64,000 bases of DNA from Phytoseiulus persimilis. Its lineage: Eukaryota; Arthropoda; Arachnida; Mesostigmata; Phytoseiidae. The DNA lies in assembly GCA_037576195.1 (NCBI GenBank), contig CM075101.1, positions 11,098,001-11,162,000 of the forward strand, given 5' to 3'. The position numbers were made by a program, and so were the translations under genes. Shown here in pieces: positions 23,878 through 34,317 of this stretch (positions are counted from its first letter, which is position 1; the number at the start of each line of letters is the position of its first letter). The notes below the pieces were generated by a model. The model did no database searches. It was not told where the DNA came from and was given only the letters and a program-made list of their open reading frames with translations.

Positions 23878-26800
23878 GTGAGTCGTTCTTTACGTGGTTG
23901 TACTTTCCTACCAGTCTCGTTCCGCACGCTCCGTGAGCTGCTCCTCATGCGCTACGACAGATCGAATGTTGACGGGACCGCTGATCAGTGAACTTGTTGG
24001 GGAGCTCATCTCGTGTACGGTTATTTTCGAACGGCATGGTGCCAATAGGGACCCGTGCTGAGTGGATCAATTCGGTATCGGACCACATTTGTTGTATCCG
24101 TTGTCCGTGTCAAATCGTTGCCACTATTGCGGATACCACTCTCGCCTCTGAATCACGTTAGAGTGAAGATGTAACCGACGTTTCTTGTGTTCTGGTGAAG
24201 GCTTGTGCCAACTGTCGATGCTGCTCCCTTAACTTGGGTACCCAAATGCAATATACCACTCGTCATATCTGAAAATTCTGTGTACGTTCACGACGAGTAT
24301 CGTCGTTTGCTGCTCCGACACGATTGAAACTTGACCTAGCTCAAATTCGCCGCCAGTATCATTAGAGGTTTTTTCATAGCGAACAGAACCGTTCTTCCCT
24401 GACTCGGTCCTCGACTGAGCAAGGCCGGATGGGGAGGTTCGCATGGCAAACGCGCAAGGTAGAGAAACAAATCCTCATCGAAGACCACAAATGACCGAAA
24501 TTCGTTCGGAGTTCTTTTTTGGAGGCGGCAATCCCCCACTTCAGGGAACGGGACATGGCGCCTTGATGCAGCTTTCTCACCTCTCTGTCACCCCACTCGG
24601 GGCGCTTCTTTCGCTTTTTTAGACCTCAACTTCGTTTCATGATCCTTGTCCTTTGTCCACGTTCGTCTATTCTACCTGGCTGACGGAATGGCTGCGACAG
24701 ACAGTCGGTTCGCTCGGTCTCGGCCACTTTTTCGCTCTCACTCCCGAAGTTGGTAACAGAATTACCTTGCTAGCAACAAAGTATCTTTTCTAGCCCCTCG
24801 CACGCCTCCTCGTTTTCGCATTCGTCTGTTTGCCCGGCTCCCTGCTCGGCTAACGCGCCGTCTGGAGGCTAGCTCGCCGGTGTCATTCCGATCTTCCTCC
24901 GTCTGTCAGATTTTTCGACTCATTTCCTAAAATATGCAGGGAAAATATGTTGTACCGTTGGCGTGGCAGTCGGCATGTTTTCCTCCCGCTTTTTTTTATC
25001 GGTTGCTCGTTTTCCATCCCGCTCTATTCTCTAAAGACACGGCTCTTCCATCACTCGACAATTTTGCTGCTCTGCTCGTGCTTTGTTCCTTGCAGCTAAC
25101 GTCTCCGATATATCTATGCAGATTAAGTGCTCTTGACTCAGTGCAGGTGTTTTCGCGATTGCGGATGACAGCCTCTCATTGACGCGATCGACTCATCCCA
25201 TCTACTTCGAATGAATTCAACTTCAACGCTGCTCGGGTTGAGGTCGTCACGATGGTGGCATCTCGTGGCAGTGACTGCTCGATTATACACGTTAATTTTC
25301 CTACCAGCAAATCCGAAGCTGGATCATTACCGAATCGTCCCCCACCTCCGGAAGTCCATCGATTTTCGATGAGGAAGGATCTTTGGCAATCGGCGTTTAG
25401 AGATGTTGGGGCAAGTTTTCGGTGTAGCTCGGAAGGGATCCGATCGATCGATCGACTGATGAGAGAACAATTTTTCTTGAGCGATATATGACTTATCGGA
25501 GGGGGGAGTGACTCCAAGGAATTCCATTGGTGAAATTCCTCGCGTAGTTAACATGGAAGGATCCCCGACAGGATAGTTTCAGAAGAGGGGCGCTCTGACA
25601 CGAGAGTCAGAGGAAGACAATGCCGTCGCCGTCTTTCGAAGAGACGATCTCATTGGAGCAGTGTCAGCTTTCCGAAGTCAGTCTGCAAGACTATGATACA
25701 AAAATAAACACCAGCACCGTATTTTTTATATAGACCGGATCGCTGTGAGCGAACGACAGCGAGTTTGGTCATCCACGAAGAACCCGAGTCTCTTTGAGAC
25801 AACGCGACTCACACTCACACGCGCAGTTGGAACAATTTTTTTCCCTCTTCCTTCCACCCAGGAGCGAATTTATTCGGCGTGTGCGTGGTGACACTTGCCA
25901 CGGGATGAGATGACGAAGCGCGGTGATTCTCGGTCGGAGCTCTCGAGCGGGAAGGCCGGAAGGACTCTTTCCTCACCGGAATATGTTCTATCCTAGTATA
26001 ACGGAGTAGACGAGGCTCATCCGCCGTCACCTTGAACCAGGGTTCAGGCATTCCAAATTTGGTCGAGGATGCTCTGTTGACTTTGCGAGCCCTTTGTTGA
26101 CCAGTGCTCCCGATGCAGGCTCGAGAGGAAAGAAGCGGAGATCTCACTCGATTCAACCAGCTACCACTGGCGGTTGGCGTTGACCGTTATCGGTATCCAT
26201 TGAGGACACTAACGGTTCAGGGGTAGTTCAAACATTCCCAGTGAAGTCGCTGGGAGTTGGCAGCCGGTTTTATCATGGCGGGTTGCTCCGCCGCCCACGT
26301 ACTCCTGTGATGAGAACGAGTCTTGGTCGCCGGCCGTTATCCAGCGGCGAATTCTCAGTTAAATTCTGACTTGCATCGTTATGGACGTGAAAGACCGCGA
26401 ACAGTAAGAAAACCTTCAGATGAAGAACACCAGTTCGCGGTTCCGTCATCGAGAATAATTCATGACAGGCTGGAACTTCTGAAAGATCGATGCGAGCGGG
26501 ATTCGGCGTTACTATTTCGATTACCTGTTACACGATAGAGTTGACGGTGAAACACCCGCTCCAATCGCACTTGACTGTTCGACAGGAGGCTTTCGTTCGA
26601 GAGACAGCTCGGCGTGACAACTCGTGGCTCTGAGTTTCGTCTCAGCTCAACGCCTGCATTCATATCCCACTTGAGACTCGAATTCGCTTCACATTTCCCC
26701 GCATGCGTTCCTCCAAAGAGTCGGGTGCTTCCAGAACGTTGAAGTCTCGAGGAAGCGATGCTGAAAGTCGTTGGGTTTGTTTTTCTGAACTGTGAAAAGT

Positions 26801-28465
26801 CCTGATGCAGCATCGATAGGGTCCGATCGCTCTCAATTAATTGAGGAAAACCCGATGGAGAATCTCAATGATTTTTAAGTTGGGAAGAATCTCTGTTTTT
26901 GAAAACGACATGTAGAAATTCGATCGCTCGAAGCATTCTCCAACAGCCGCGGCGTCAATAATTTTTCTTCTCCTGGATGATTAAGAGCTGACAACTAGTT
27001 CAGCATGGCTCCAGTCGAACACAAGTGGCCTTACAATTTTTGAGAGTCAGTTCCACGAAACACGTCGGGGGAATTTACAGCCATTTTCCCGGATGAGCGA
27101 GCAGCCGCGCTCTGAATCGAGATATTCTGAGCTGTTGAAAATTCCAGTTTGTGTCGACAGCGAGCCTCCCATTCGAATGAAGGAGAAGATGTCAAGCTCA
27201 TTTGCAACTGTTTCTCCTAGTGGAGGGATCACTGCTTCCCGTTAAGCTACGCGCGGTTTTCCGTAATATTCCCATCCCTCAGTTTTAAGACCGAATGCCC
27301 TGTTCGCTACAGCGAGTATGTATGACCAAAGCTTGACAGGCAATCGGAAACCGTTCTCTAGTGATGCCGGAGATCTTTCCGCTTCCAACAAGGATGTAAA
27401 ACCCAACGCCGATTCGCTTGGAAATCGATTTTCGATTCCAGCGCCTGAAAGATGCGCGCGATAAGCCTCCATCAGTTTTCGAATTTTCAGCTGGTGGGAA
27501 GATGGCCTGGGATAGTTCACAAAAGACTGACTGCTCGAGCCAATCGGCTCCACTCCTCAGTTTTTGGAGCGCCGGAACCGTTCGGTCGGATTTCATGATA
27601 TGGTAAATGTTGTTTATGACGAGCGCGTTCGAATCACGTGACAGCGAGAATTCGGCATCACTTTCCGATGAGCATAAGGCGTCACAGCACGAACATGTTT
27701 CTCGAGAACGAGGCCTGTCGGTGGTGGTGCTGGCGCTGGAAGTTAAGGGTTGGCGTTTTTTCCACGGGGTTTTCCATTCTCAAAGCTTCCACAAGCGCCA
27801 ACGCGGGGTGGACCGGGAGGCGGGAGGGGGTCACGGAGCAGAGTAGACATCGAGCGCTACGGTTATTGTGGCGCACCCTGGCGAGGGCCTCCGCAACCCC
27901 CTCGTTTTGGAGCCAGTAGGTGGCAGCACATTGAGTTGAATCGGGGTGTCAGGGATGTGGCAAACCCTCTCTAATAAAAACATTCACTCGGAGAGTTCTT
28001 TGGAGAGCTTTTTTCCCGCTGCTGCTGCTGCTGCTGTCCTCCGTCGGTTGCTGCAGGCTCTGCTGGGTCGTAGCTTCAGTCGAACGTTGAACGTTTGCAA
28101 CGGCAGCGTAATCGTCGTTTGTCGAGCGTGTTCCAAGGACCTGTCCGAGATTTTCTCCGAGTTTCAAGTTCTTCGGGCTCGACCGATCGGAGTGACGAGC
28201 TGGTTGCGCTGGCTTCGGCTGGTATCATGTGTTTGTGCGGTTGAGTGAGTTGAAGTTCGACACGGGATCGATGCCAGCTCAGAGCTAGAGATGGTCGCCG
28301 CGTCCACGCAATGCAGTCCGGGCCTGGGGCCCTTCAAACCGAGTGCAGTCGTTCGTTCCAGAAATGTTTTGAGCAGCGACGGCGGCGGTATCGGAGCTCG
28401 AAGGCAGCAGCAGCAGTTGAAAATCATTGGTCGAGTTTGAAACAGAGACACAAAATGCCGCTCGA

Positions 28466-28516
28466 ATGAACCGTCTGGCAGCGTCCGCGATGAAGAGTGA
28501 ACTCCAGGCTAAGGAC
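28466..28516 (+). CDS. Candidate alternative first coding exon of the zinc-finger gene (17 aa)
   Basis: An ATG at 28466 opens 17 codons (MNRLAASAMKSELQAKD) ending at a strong donor, GAC|gtgagt at 28517, in phase 0. This is exactly the phase needed to join exon 2 at 29983 and read on as LWMYKQQLDAG. A second in-frame ATG lies at 28490, and the nearest in-frame stop upstream is TGA 28418. The preceding 450 bp look like a 5' leader (CTG repeats, low ORF content, a TCAGT initiator-like motif at 28076). The exon sits 1.5 kb upstream of exon 2, so it would give a shorter isoform lacking the 105-aa N-terminus. A very short peptide plus a donor can arise by chance, so this is a moderate-confidence call. 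Confidence 0.45.
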
Positions 28517-29492
28517 GTGAGTACAAAAAACGTTTGACGTTCGAGCTTGGTGCCTGCTTTCAGCAGAGGGCCTCCGGAGGAGGATGTGGAACAGTTAGGC
28601 ATAGTACGAGTCTCCGAGCGCGGATTCGAGCTGACGCTGGTTTGTTCGGTGATTTGATCGTCCGGAAAGCTCGGATTCCCGTCGGATGAGCGGGCGGGCG
28701 GATGAGAGTGTACGGGTACTCCGTGGTTTCGAGTTGAATTCGGCCTTCCTGCTCCACGTAAAGGCCTAGGCGATCCTTTCAGGCGGAGGAGAGCTCAGAG
28801 TTGTTCGATTGCCGGGAGAAATTCAATTCAACGTCTCGACCGGTGTGTTTTGATAGGCGCCGGCGGCCTCCTTGTGTGGTGTTGTGGTTGGGTATTTTTT
28901 CTTGTCGCGAAGTAAAAAATTCGGGAGAGGATCTATGAGAAAAAATAATACGAAAAAATAGCACGGCCCTCTCCAGCATAGAGGGAGGGAAGCTTTGAAG
29001 AGTCGTCGTCGTAGTCTTCTTGAGGCTGTGTCGCACTGATGATCCGGGATGACCATCGAACGCCAGCCACCCAGACAACCATTTAAAGAATCGAGGCATG
29101 GGATTCTCTTCTGCCACGACGGTGCCGAATCGACGGCGGTGGCGACAACCGTGGTGCCGCGGTGCTGGCTGCGGCGGCGGTGGTCGCGGCGGCTGATCGG
29201 AGCAGAGCCCGTCTGTGTTATTTTTAAATTTCCATCTGAAAATTGGTTCACTTAGAAAAACATGAACAAAACGATCGTCCGCCATGAAGCTACCCAGAGG
29301 GTCGGCCCTGTAGCTCCGACCGAGGAGCGAAGCCATGCATCAACCCATCGTGCATATACCCGTCCGGTCCAGTCTTCAATGGGTTATGATTTCCATACCT
29401 CCGTTCTCAGGCATTCTCTTGATCTTGGCTGCCGATTGATTGGGTTTCGGATCAGTTCACTCAAGTGATGATTGAGCACGCCAGGCTCCATC

Positions 29493-29713
29493 GGGTTGGG
29501 TATACCTCTGTTTTCGGCTGAACCTCTCAGCCAGCCCTCAGGAGTGTCCCGGAATCACCTTTCGGTATTGCTTCAGTAACACTCCCTATCGCCTCGCAAA
29601 TCCCATTGCGGGCGGTGGGCTTGGGTCTTAAGATGGTTCAGATTTAATTCTGATGTAAATTAAATCTTTTTTTTTTTTAACACTTAAGAAATTTTGTTGG
29701 GGTTGGGTATACC
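29493..29713. mobile_element. 193-bp insertion flanked by a 14-bp direct repeat
   Basis: GGGTTGGGTATACC occurs exactly at 29493-29506 and again at 29700-29713, bracketing 193 bp. The inserted segment contains a 12-T run (29667-29678) and a GGCTGA/TCAGCC hairpin near its left end. A long exact target-site duplication plus a homopolymer near one end fits a short retroposon such as a SINE or a truncated LINE. I see no clear A/B boxes, so its class is open. Confidence 0.55.
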
Positions 29714-29982
29714 GGGAAACCATTCTCTGCGTTGGAACATTCATCCTGTCCGCGTGTTAGCGGGTCGAGAGCAATGGGGTCCCATGCGAAAACGGGGGAA
29801 GCCTGCTTTCCCGCGAACAGTGCCACAAGCAGACTCCAGCTTTGCGGGCGATCCGAACGTCATCTGGGCATCTGATTTCGCCTAACTGACGTCCCTCCTC
29901 CCCCTCAGTTCATCTGGAAAGTCTCCCTCCCTCACTGCACCGTTTGAAATTCCTACCTGATCGAGAGTTTTAATTTTTTCAG

Positions 29983-30310
29983 CTGTGGATGTACAAACAG
30001 CAGCTGGACGCGGGTGCGCTGCCGCAGCCGGGCGCTCAGCCCCTACATCAACAGCAGGTGCCGAATGTTCAGTCGCAGTTTCACTATCCGAACGTCTCTG
30101 CTGCAGGACCTGGCAGCCCTAAACTGCCGTTGCAGTCGAATTCGTCAAGGCCCCCTCCTCCACCTGCGCTCCATGGAACCCAGAGCGGCGCGTCGCATTT
30201 GCTGCGCGCTTCCCAGGGTGGCGAAGGTGAATCATCTGTGTTACCGTCGCGTTCGTCAACGCCGCGCCAACCTCTACTCCCTCGACCTCTAGGCGATGCC
30301 CTCCACGCAG
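29983..30310 (+). CDS. Zinc-finger gene, coding exon 2 (Pro/Gln-rich linker)
   Basis: Starts after acceptor ttttttcag, ends at donor CAG|gtaaat (30311), enters in phase 0 and leaves in phase 1. It encodes residues 106-214 and the first base of codon 215. The segment begins LWMYKQQLDAGALPQPG and is rich in Pro, Gln and Ser, with a short PPPPP run. It has no folded domain and probably acts as a flexible or transactivation linker between the N-terminus and the fingers. All candidate first exons converge on this exon, so it is likely the first common coding exon. Confidence 0.85.
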
Positions 30311-30443
30311 GTAAATCTACGTGAATCCCGTTTGGTTCGGAGCGTTTCTAGCTCCCCGTTCAGAGCACCGATCCCAACGACTCCCCCGGCAGTCAAGACT
30401 TCGGCGTGGTGGAGAATAACGCTTCGGCTCGTTTTCCTCTCAG

Positions 30444-30871
30444 GTGCCTTGCAACCTTCGGTGGCGGGTTATCCCCGGGTTGTGGGTGTGGGATTGGAGC
30501 GTGAACGTCCCTTGACCCATTCGCATCAGCACCAGTGCCTGCAGTGTTTCAAATCATTCAGCAGTAGCCATCAGCTAACTCAGCACACGAGAATACACAC
30601 CGGAGAGAAACCCTACAAGTGTTCATTTTGTGACCGACGTTTTAAGCAACTCAGCCATGTACAGCAACACACGCGGCTCCACACCGGTGAACGGCCGTAC
30701 AAGTGCAGCGTCGCAGAGTGCGGTCGAGCTTTCATCCAGCTGTCAAACCTCCAACAACATCTCCGGAATCACGAGAGTCAACTAGAAAGACTCCGAACGC
30801 GACCGTACCACTGTCCTCACTGCGGCAAAGGATTCGCATCCGATGCCTCATTGAGAGCCCACAGGGCAAAG
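30444..30871 (+). CDS. Zinc-finger gene, coding exon 3 (C2H2 fingers 1-3 and most of finger 4)
   Basis: Acceptor cctctcag ends at 30443 and the donor AAG|gtaatt is at 30872; entry is phase 1, exit phase 0. Finger 1 is C246-x2-C249-x12-H262-x3-H266. Finger 2 is C274/C277/H290/H294 and is preceded by the canonical TGEKPYK linker. Finger 3 has the Cys-x4-Cys spacing (C302, C307, H320, H324) typical of this family and is preceded by TGERPYK. Finger 4 begins at C338/C341 with H354, but its final ligand is not in this exon. These fingers bind DNA in the nucleus; the QLSH and QLSN helices of fingers 2-3 match the family signature. Confidence 0.95.
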
Positions 30872-31012
30872 GTAATTGTCATCATCACAAGCGACGATAT
30901 GATTATGATCTCGCCGTATTCCTGATTTTGAATATGCTTATACGCCAACTGGAAACATATTAGGCAAGTTGAGAGGTTCATGATTTGTAATTTCCACGAA
31001 CGTCCACCGCAG

Positions 31013-31141
31013 GTGTGCCATCCCGCGCTCCCGCAAGCAGGGGTAGGGCCCGGGCAGCTTGGCCACGTCCAGTCGCATCCTTCGAATTCAAATCACCAGC
31101 AAACTCCGCAGCACCAAGCTCAAGGAGCTGGACACGTTGCG
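31013..31141 (+). CDS. Zinc-finger gene, coding exon 4 (completes finger 4; His/Gln-rich)
   Basis: A 43-codon exon between acceptor caccgcag (ends 31012) and donor GCG|gttagt (31142), phase 0 on both sides. It opens with Val-Cys-His, so His360 gives finger 4 its last zinc ligand with H-x5-H spacing; Cys359 is an alternative ligand. The rest is a low-complexity Gly/Gln/His/Pro spacer. Because it is a multiple of three and symmetric in phase, it could be skipped without a frameshift. Skipping would remove the fourth ligand of finger 4. Confidence 0.85.
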
Positions 31142-31297
31142 GTTAGTGGTCGAAGAGAAATGCTCCCTCGAACACTGGGGAAGATCAATTGAGGGGCGAT
31201 GAATATGATAGGACAGTCGGCCTCACCTCTTTGTTGAACGAATTACCTTGTTTGGAGTGACCGTCACCCGAATAAGCTTCGATTTCTCGCTTCGCAG

Positions 31298-31570
31298 AGG
31301 GCACTTGTTGGAGCTCAGGATGAACTGGGTGCAGCTGTGGCTAACCCGGCCCCAAGCCAAGCAGGAAGCGGAGTGAGTTGCGCCATCTGTAATAAGGGCT
31401 TCTCTTCCGGTGAATTGTTAGCAGATCATATGCGGACAAGCCACGCTTTCCCGATGGGCATGGCCGCGGGTCCTCAATACCCTCTAAAACGCAAGAGGGG
31501 CCGACCCAGCAGAGCGGACATGGCCACCGAACAGCTGGCCAACTTCGTCGTGTACAATATTCCCAAACAG
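31298..31570 (+). CDS. Zinc-finger gene, coding exon 5 (finger 5 and AT-hook-like basic motif)
   Basis: Acceptor cttcgcag ends at 31297 and donor CAG|gtacgc begins at 31571; 91 codons, phase 0 at both ends. It contains finger 5 (C428-x2-C431-x12-H444-x4-H449), followed by a basic patch KRKRGRPSR at residues 464-472. That patch fits both a nuclear localisation signal and an AT-hook (GRP core), suggesting an additional minor-groove contact. A terminal finger separated from the main cluster is also seen in ZNF362/384 relatives. Confidence 0.92.
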
Positions 31571-31730
31571 GTACGCAACTGGGGGAACCGCGGTAATCTT
31601 CATCGAAAAATATTTCAAAATACGGATGTCCACCTCCTGGGTATTCTGAGGAACGACCCGTTTCGACGACCCGCGTCACGGAAATCGTCGTTCAGGAACT
31701 TCTCTTTCATTGATTGTAATCCCTTTGCAG

Positions 31731-31895
31731 GAGGCTGAGGATATCGAAGAACAAAGTCACCAGCAACAACAACAGGCCGCGGAAGCACTCCAGCGGACTT
31801 TGGTGGGCTTGGCTCCTTTCATAATGCAGAATCCACCTTTGCAGGGGTATCCTCCGCTCATGATGGAAGCTCCACCGTCTCTGGGTCAAAATTGA
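31731..31895 (+). CDS. Zinc-finger gene, coding exon 6 (C-terminus)
   Basis: Begins after acceptor ccctttgcag (ends 31730), phase 0, and reads 54 codons to the TGA at 31893-31895. The tail is acidic at first (EAEDIEEQ), then has a Gln run, an amphipathic segment (EALQRTLVGLAPFIM) and a Pro/Met-rich end. No domain is recognised. Confidence 0.88.
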   Translation, partial: EAEDIEEQSHQQQQQAAEALQRTLVGLAPFIMQNPPLQGYPPLMMEAPPSLGQN

Positions 31896-33200
31896 GAGTA
31901 CACACTATTCTCTTTTCATAGCTCCAGTTGTAGACAAACCGTCACTCGGCTGGCTTGCTGATTGACTTACTGACTGATTGACTGAGAACCAGACCCCAAA
32001 CTGCTCCGATCAAGGCCTCCCAAACTGGCGACTCGCGTCCCTTTCCCGGTGCCACACACGTAGTCCCCTCTGTTAAAATGTTTAGGTGGATGTAGCGGCT
32101 CATCGTTCGTTCATGTGATTCTTCAAATTGCTGATATGCTTCCGCATAATTTCCTGAGTCATTTTCATCATAGTCATAGGTGATGTTTGGTAGAAAACGC
32201 ATTTGATACCGGTGATTGACATTCGGCAATGACAATTCAATGCAAAAACGGTGTTCTCTGAGTTGAACTCGGTTCATTCCACGACAGTTGGTGTCATCCG
32301 GTGATTAGGGACGAACGGAACCTTCGCAAATCCACTGTGTAGTGTCAATGTAAATGTAGGAGAGTTCCGATTCATAGTAGCGATGCCTATCCATACAATT
32401 GAGATCAGCATCCGGAGCTCCTGGTGGAGAACTCCTTCGTCCTGAAACCTAACCTCGTGGCCTGCTGAGTGGACGTCATATGACGGGCGCTAGGAGTCAG
32501 GGAGAGCAAGTTGAAGAGAGAAGGGCAGCAGGAGACGCTACAAGAACAATTACATGTAACTATAGTATTTGTGAAGAGAAAAACAAATCCCTCTCATTAT
32601 GAACAATGACATAATCTATTGATGGAGAGCCTAGCACGGAACGATCCGATCGAAGCTCAGCAGTTTCCCAACTGACCTTTACAATTGTCGCTGCAAAGCA
32701 CACCTGCGGCAGTGGAGTCAGATCTTGACGAAGTTGATGAAGTTGAATCCCAATCGAATTCCTCATGACTTGTTTGATCTTGGACTTTTCGTTTCAAGTC
32801 AAGGAACAACTAATTTCGGACCTTCATTTCCACTAGTTCGACAGGGCGACATGATGATTGATCATGATGAAGATGGAGCGACGAGTTAAGGCCGATGCTT
32901 GTAACAACCTAGTGTGAGAGAGATTGAGACGGATGATGGAATGGTTGATCCGTTATATCATTTTTTTTACGATCTTACTAGTTTTTCCAGTAATGGCATA
33001 CGTCAAAACACCCGGTAATTAGAAACGAAACGAGCGGAATCGTTTATGAAAATGCTGGCAGATCTGTAACATATTCAAGACCACCGCCAACGTTTGCAGC
33101 AGCTAACGCTACGCAGTGCATGGAGTTGTGTAACGAAACTTTATTGAGAATCGAAGAAGAGAACGTTGATGGATAAACTTGATGATGACGATAATAAAAA
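31896..33200 (+). other. Probable 3' UTR of the zinc-finger gene
   Basis: Follows the stop codon directly. It is visibly more AT-rich than its surroundings, especially 32.8-33.2 kb with GATGAT-type simple sequence, and has no convincing coding frame. The first good AATAAA downstream lies at 33193-33198, which would give a 3' UTR of about 1.3 kb. Confidence 0.4.
33193..33198 (+). terminator. Candidate polyadenylation signal (AATAAA)
   Basis: An AATAAA hexamer in A-rich context, about 1.3 kb after the zinc-finger gene's stop codon, with a GT-containing stretch shortly downstream. The position is reasonable, but the hexamer is common by chance. Confidence 0.35.
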
Positions 33201-34317
33201 ACTGTCTCCTCAGTTGTAGAGAATCACCGACTTTTTCTGAAACGTACCCAACGTTCACCTTCGCTTCGAGTTGAGAAATTAGTTCCCGAGATAAAACAAA
33301 TTCTAAGTTTTGAGCTCCATGTAGCTCTCACTTGGGGTTTCTCCGTCGAGAGAAGTTCATGGCTGTGGCGGTGTAATTGTGCTTGAATTTCATGGAGTTT
33401 CCAAAACTCTAGGCTCACTCTAGGCCGTGCATAGTCCCATTGTTGTTGCGGAGGGATTTTCACACATATTTTAGGCTCACGGAGAGTCTATACGTTATTC
33501 TCCAAGACCACCCCCAGCACCATACAATTGAGAAAGCTGATGTGATGCGCTGCGAACCTATCGTTTATGTACTGTGAACCCGTTTTCCATCAGAGCCTTT
33601 GAAGTGGAACTCTGACTGAACGAACCAGAGCAGCCGTGAATGTAGATGCGAACCCTCCGAACTCCCTCTCCGAGCTCATTTCTATATAGATGCGGATCGG
33701 GACCATCTACAGAGGAAAACACTGTGCCTTCGGAAACCCTGAAGCTTCAGGAAATCGTCGAATCAAGAAAGCCGAGTAACGAAATATTTTTTCGATGTAC
33801 TCCAGAGAAGCGATTGCGGAAGGCTGAATCATAAATTTCAAACTAAGGTTTGCTCCAACCCCTGTCTTCCGCTATTCCAGAGCGCTATGGCTCTTCTTGG
33901 CTTCGGAGACGACTGACGTCGGCGGAGGAGGTGTGTTCTACTGCCGAGCGGAAATCGTCCTTTGAGATGCGGTTGGAGTTGGTGTCGAGAAGGAGTCCAT
34001 GTGAATTTTTTCAAACGGGTTGCACTATCAATGGACTTAGCACGTGCGGACTCTCCGAGGACAATGGTTATCACCCTAAACCACGACTGAGGCATCCGTC
34101 AGAAGCGCTGAACCTCCGTCATTCATAGTCGTATCTAGCTCTATACGGGAGGAACATGGCATCGACGAAATCTTTCAAGCAGTTTCGAATTCGGAACTCC
34201 CAGGATCTGATCCTTCCTGAAATTAGTTGATCTCACATGGTGCTTGTGGAAACTTGCCCCGGTCAATGAGCGCGGTGAATTCGAGAGATATGTCATTTCC
34301 AGAGTTCAGAACGGTGA
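33201..34317. other. Intergenic sequence, nothing recognised
   Basis: Only short open frames without motifs; no tRNA, repeat or promoter that I can support. Confidence 0.5.

Larger units (their letters stand above)
9647..29982 (+). other. Intron 1 of the zinc-finger gene (20.3 kb)
   Basis: Runs from donor gtaagt at 9647 to acceptor ttttttcag ending at 29982. Apart from the features listed separately (inverted repeat at 21.0-21.9 kb, LINE scrap at 22.05 kb, leader-like block at 23.3 kb, candidate exon at 28.4 kb, 193-bp insertion at 29.5 kb, microsatellites and the poly-G run), I see no coding exon in it. Open frames here are short, with no recognisable domains and no matching splice phases. 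First introns of this size often hold enhancers and alternative promoters in developmental transcription-factor genes. Confidence 0.6.
9332..31895 (+). other. Gene model: C2H2 zinc-finger transcription factor, ZNF362/384-rotund-datilografo type (6 coding exons, ~545 aa)
   Basis: Six exons join with consensus junctions and consistent phases: 9332-9646, 29983-30310, 30444-30871, 31013-31141, 31298-31570 and 31731-31895. All junctions are phase 0 except exon 2/3, which is phase 1 on both sides. The product is about 545 aa: a Ser/Thr/Asn-rich N-terminus, a Pro/Gln-rich linker, fingers at residues 246-266, 274-294, 302-324, 338-360 and 428-449, a basic GRP-core AT-hook/NLS stretch at 464-472, and a Gln-rich tail. 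Fingers 2-3 carry QLSHVQQHTRLHTGERPYKC followed by a Cys-x4-Cys finger with QLSNLQQH. This arrangement is characteristic of the ZNF362/ZNF384, lin-29/rotund/squeeze and datilografo family of nuclear DNA-binding proteins. Assignment to the datilografo branch is inferred from the spacer after finger 3 and recall of the fly protein; it is less certain than the family. Confidence 0.88.
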
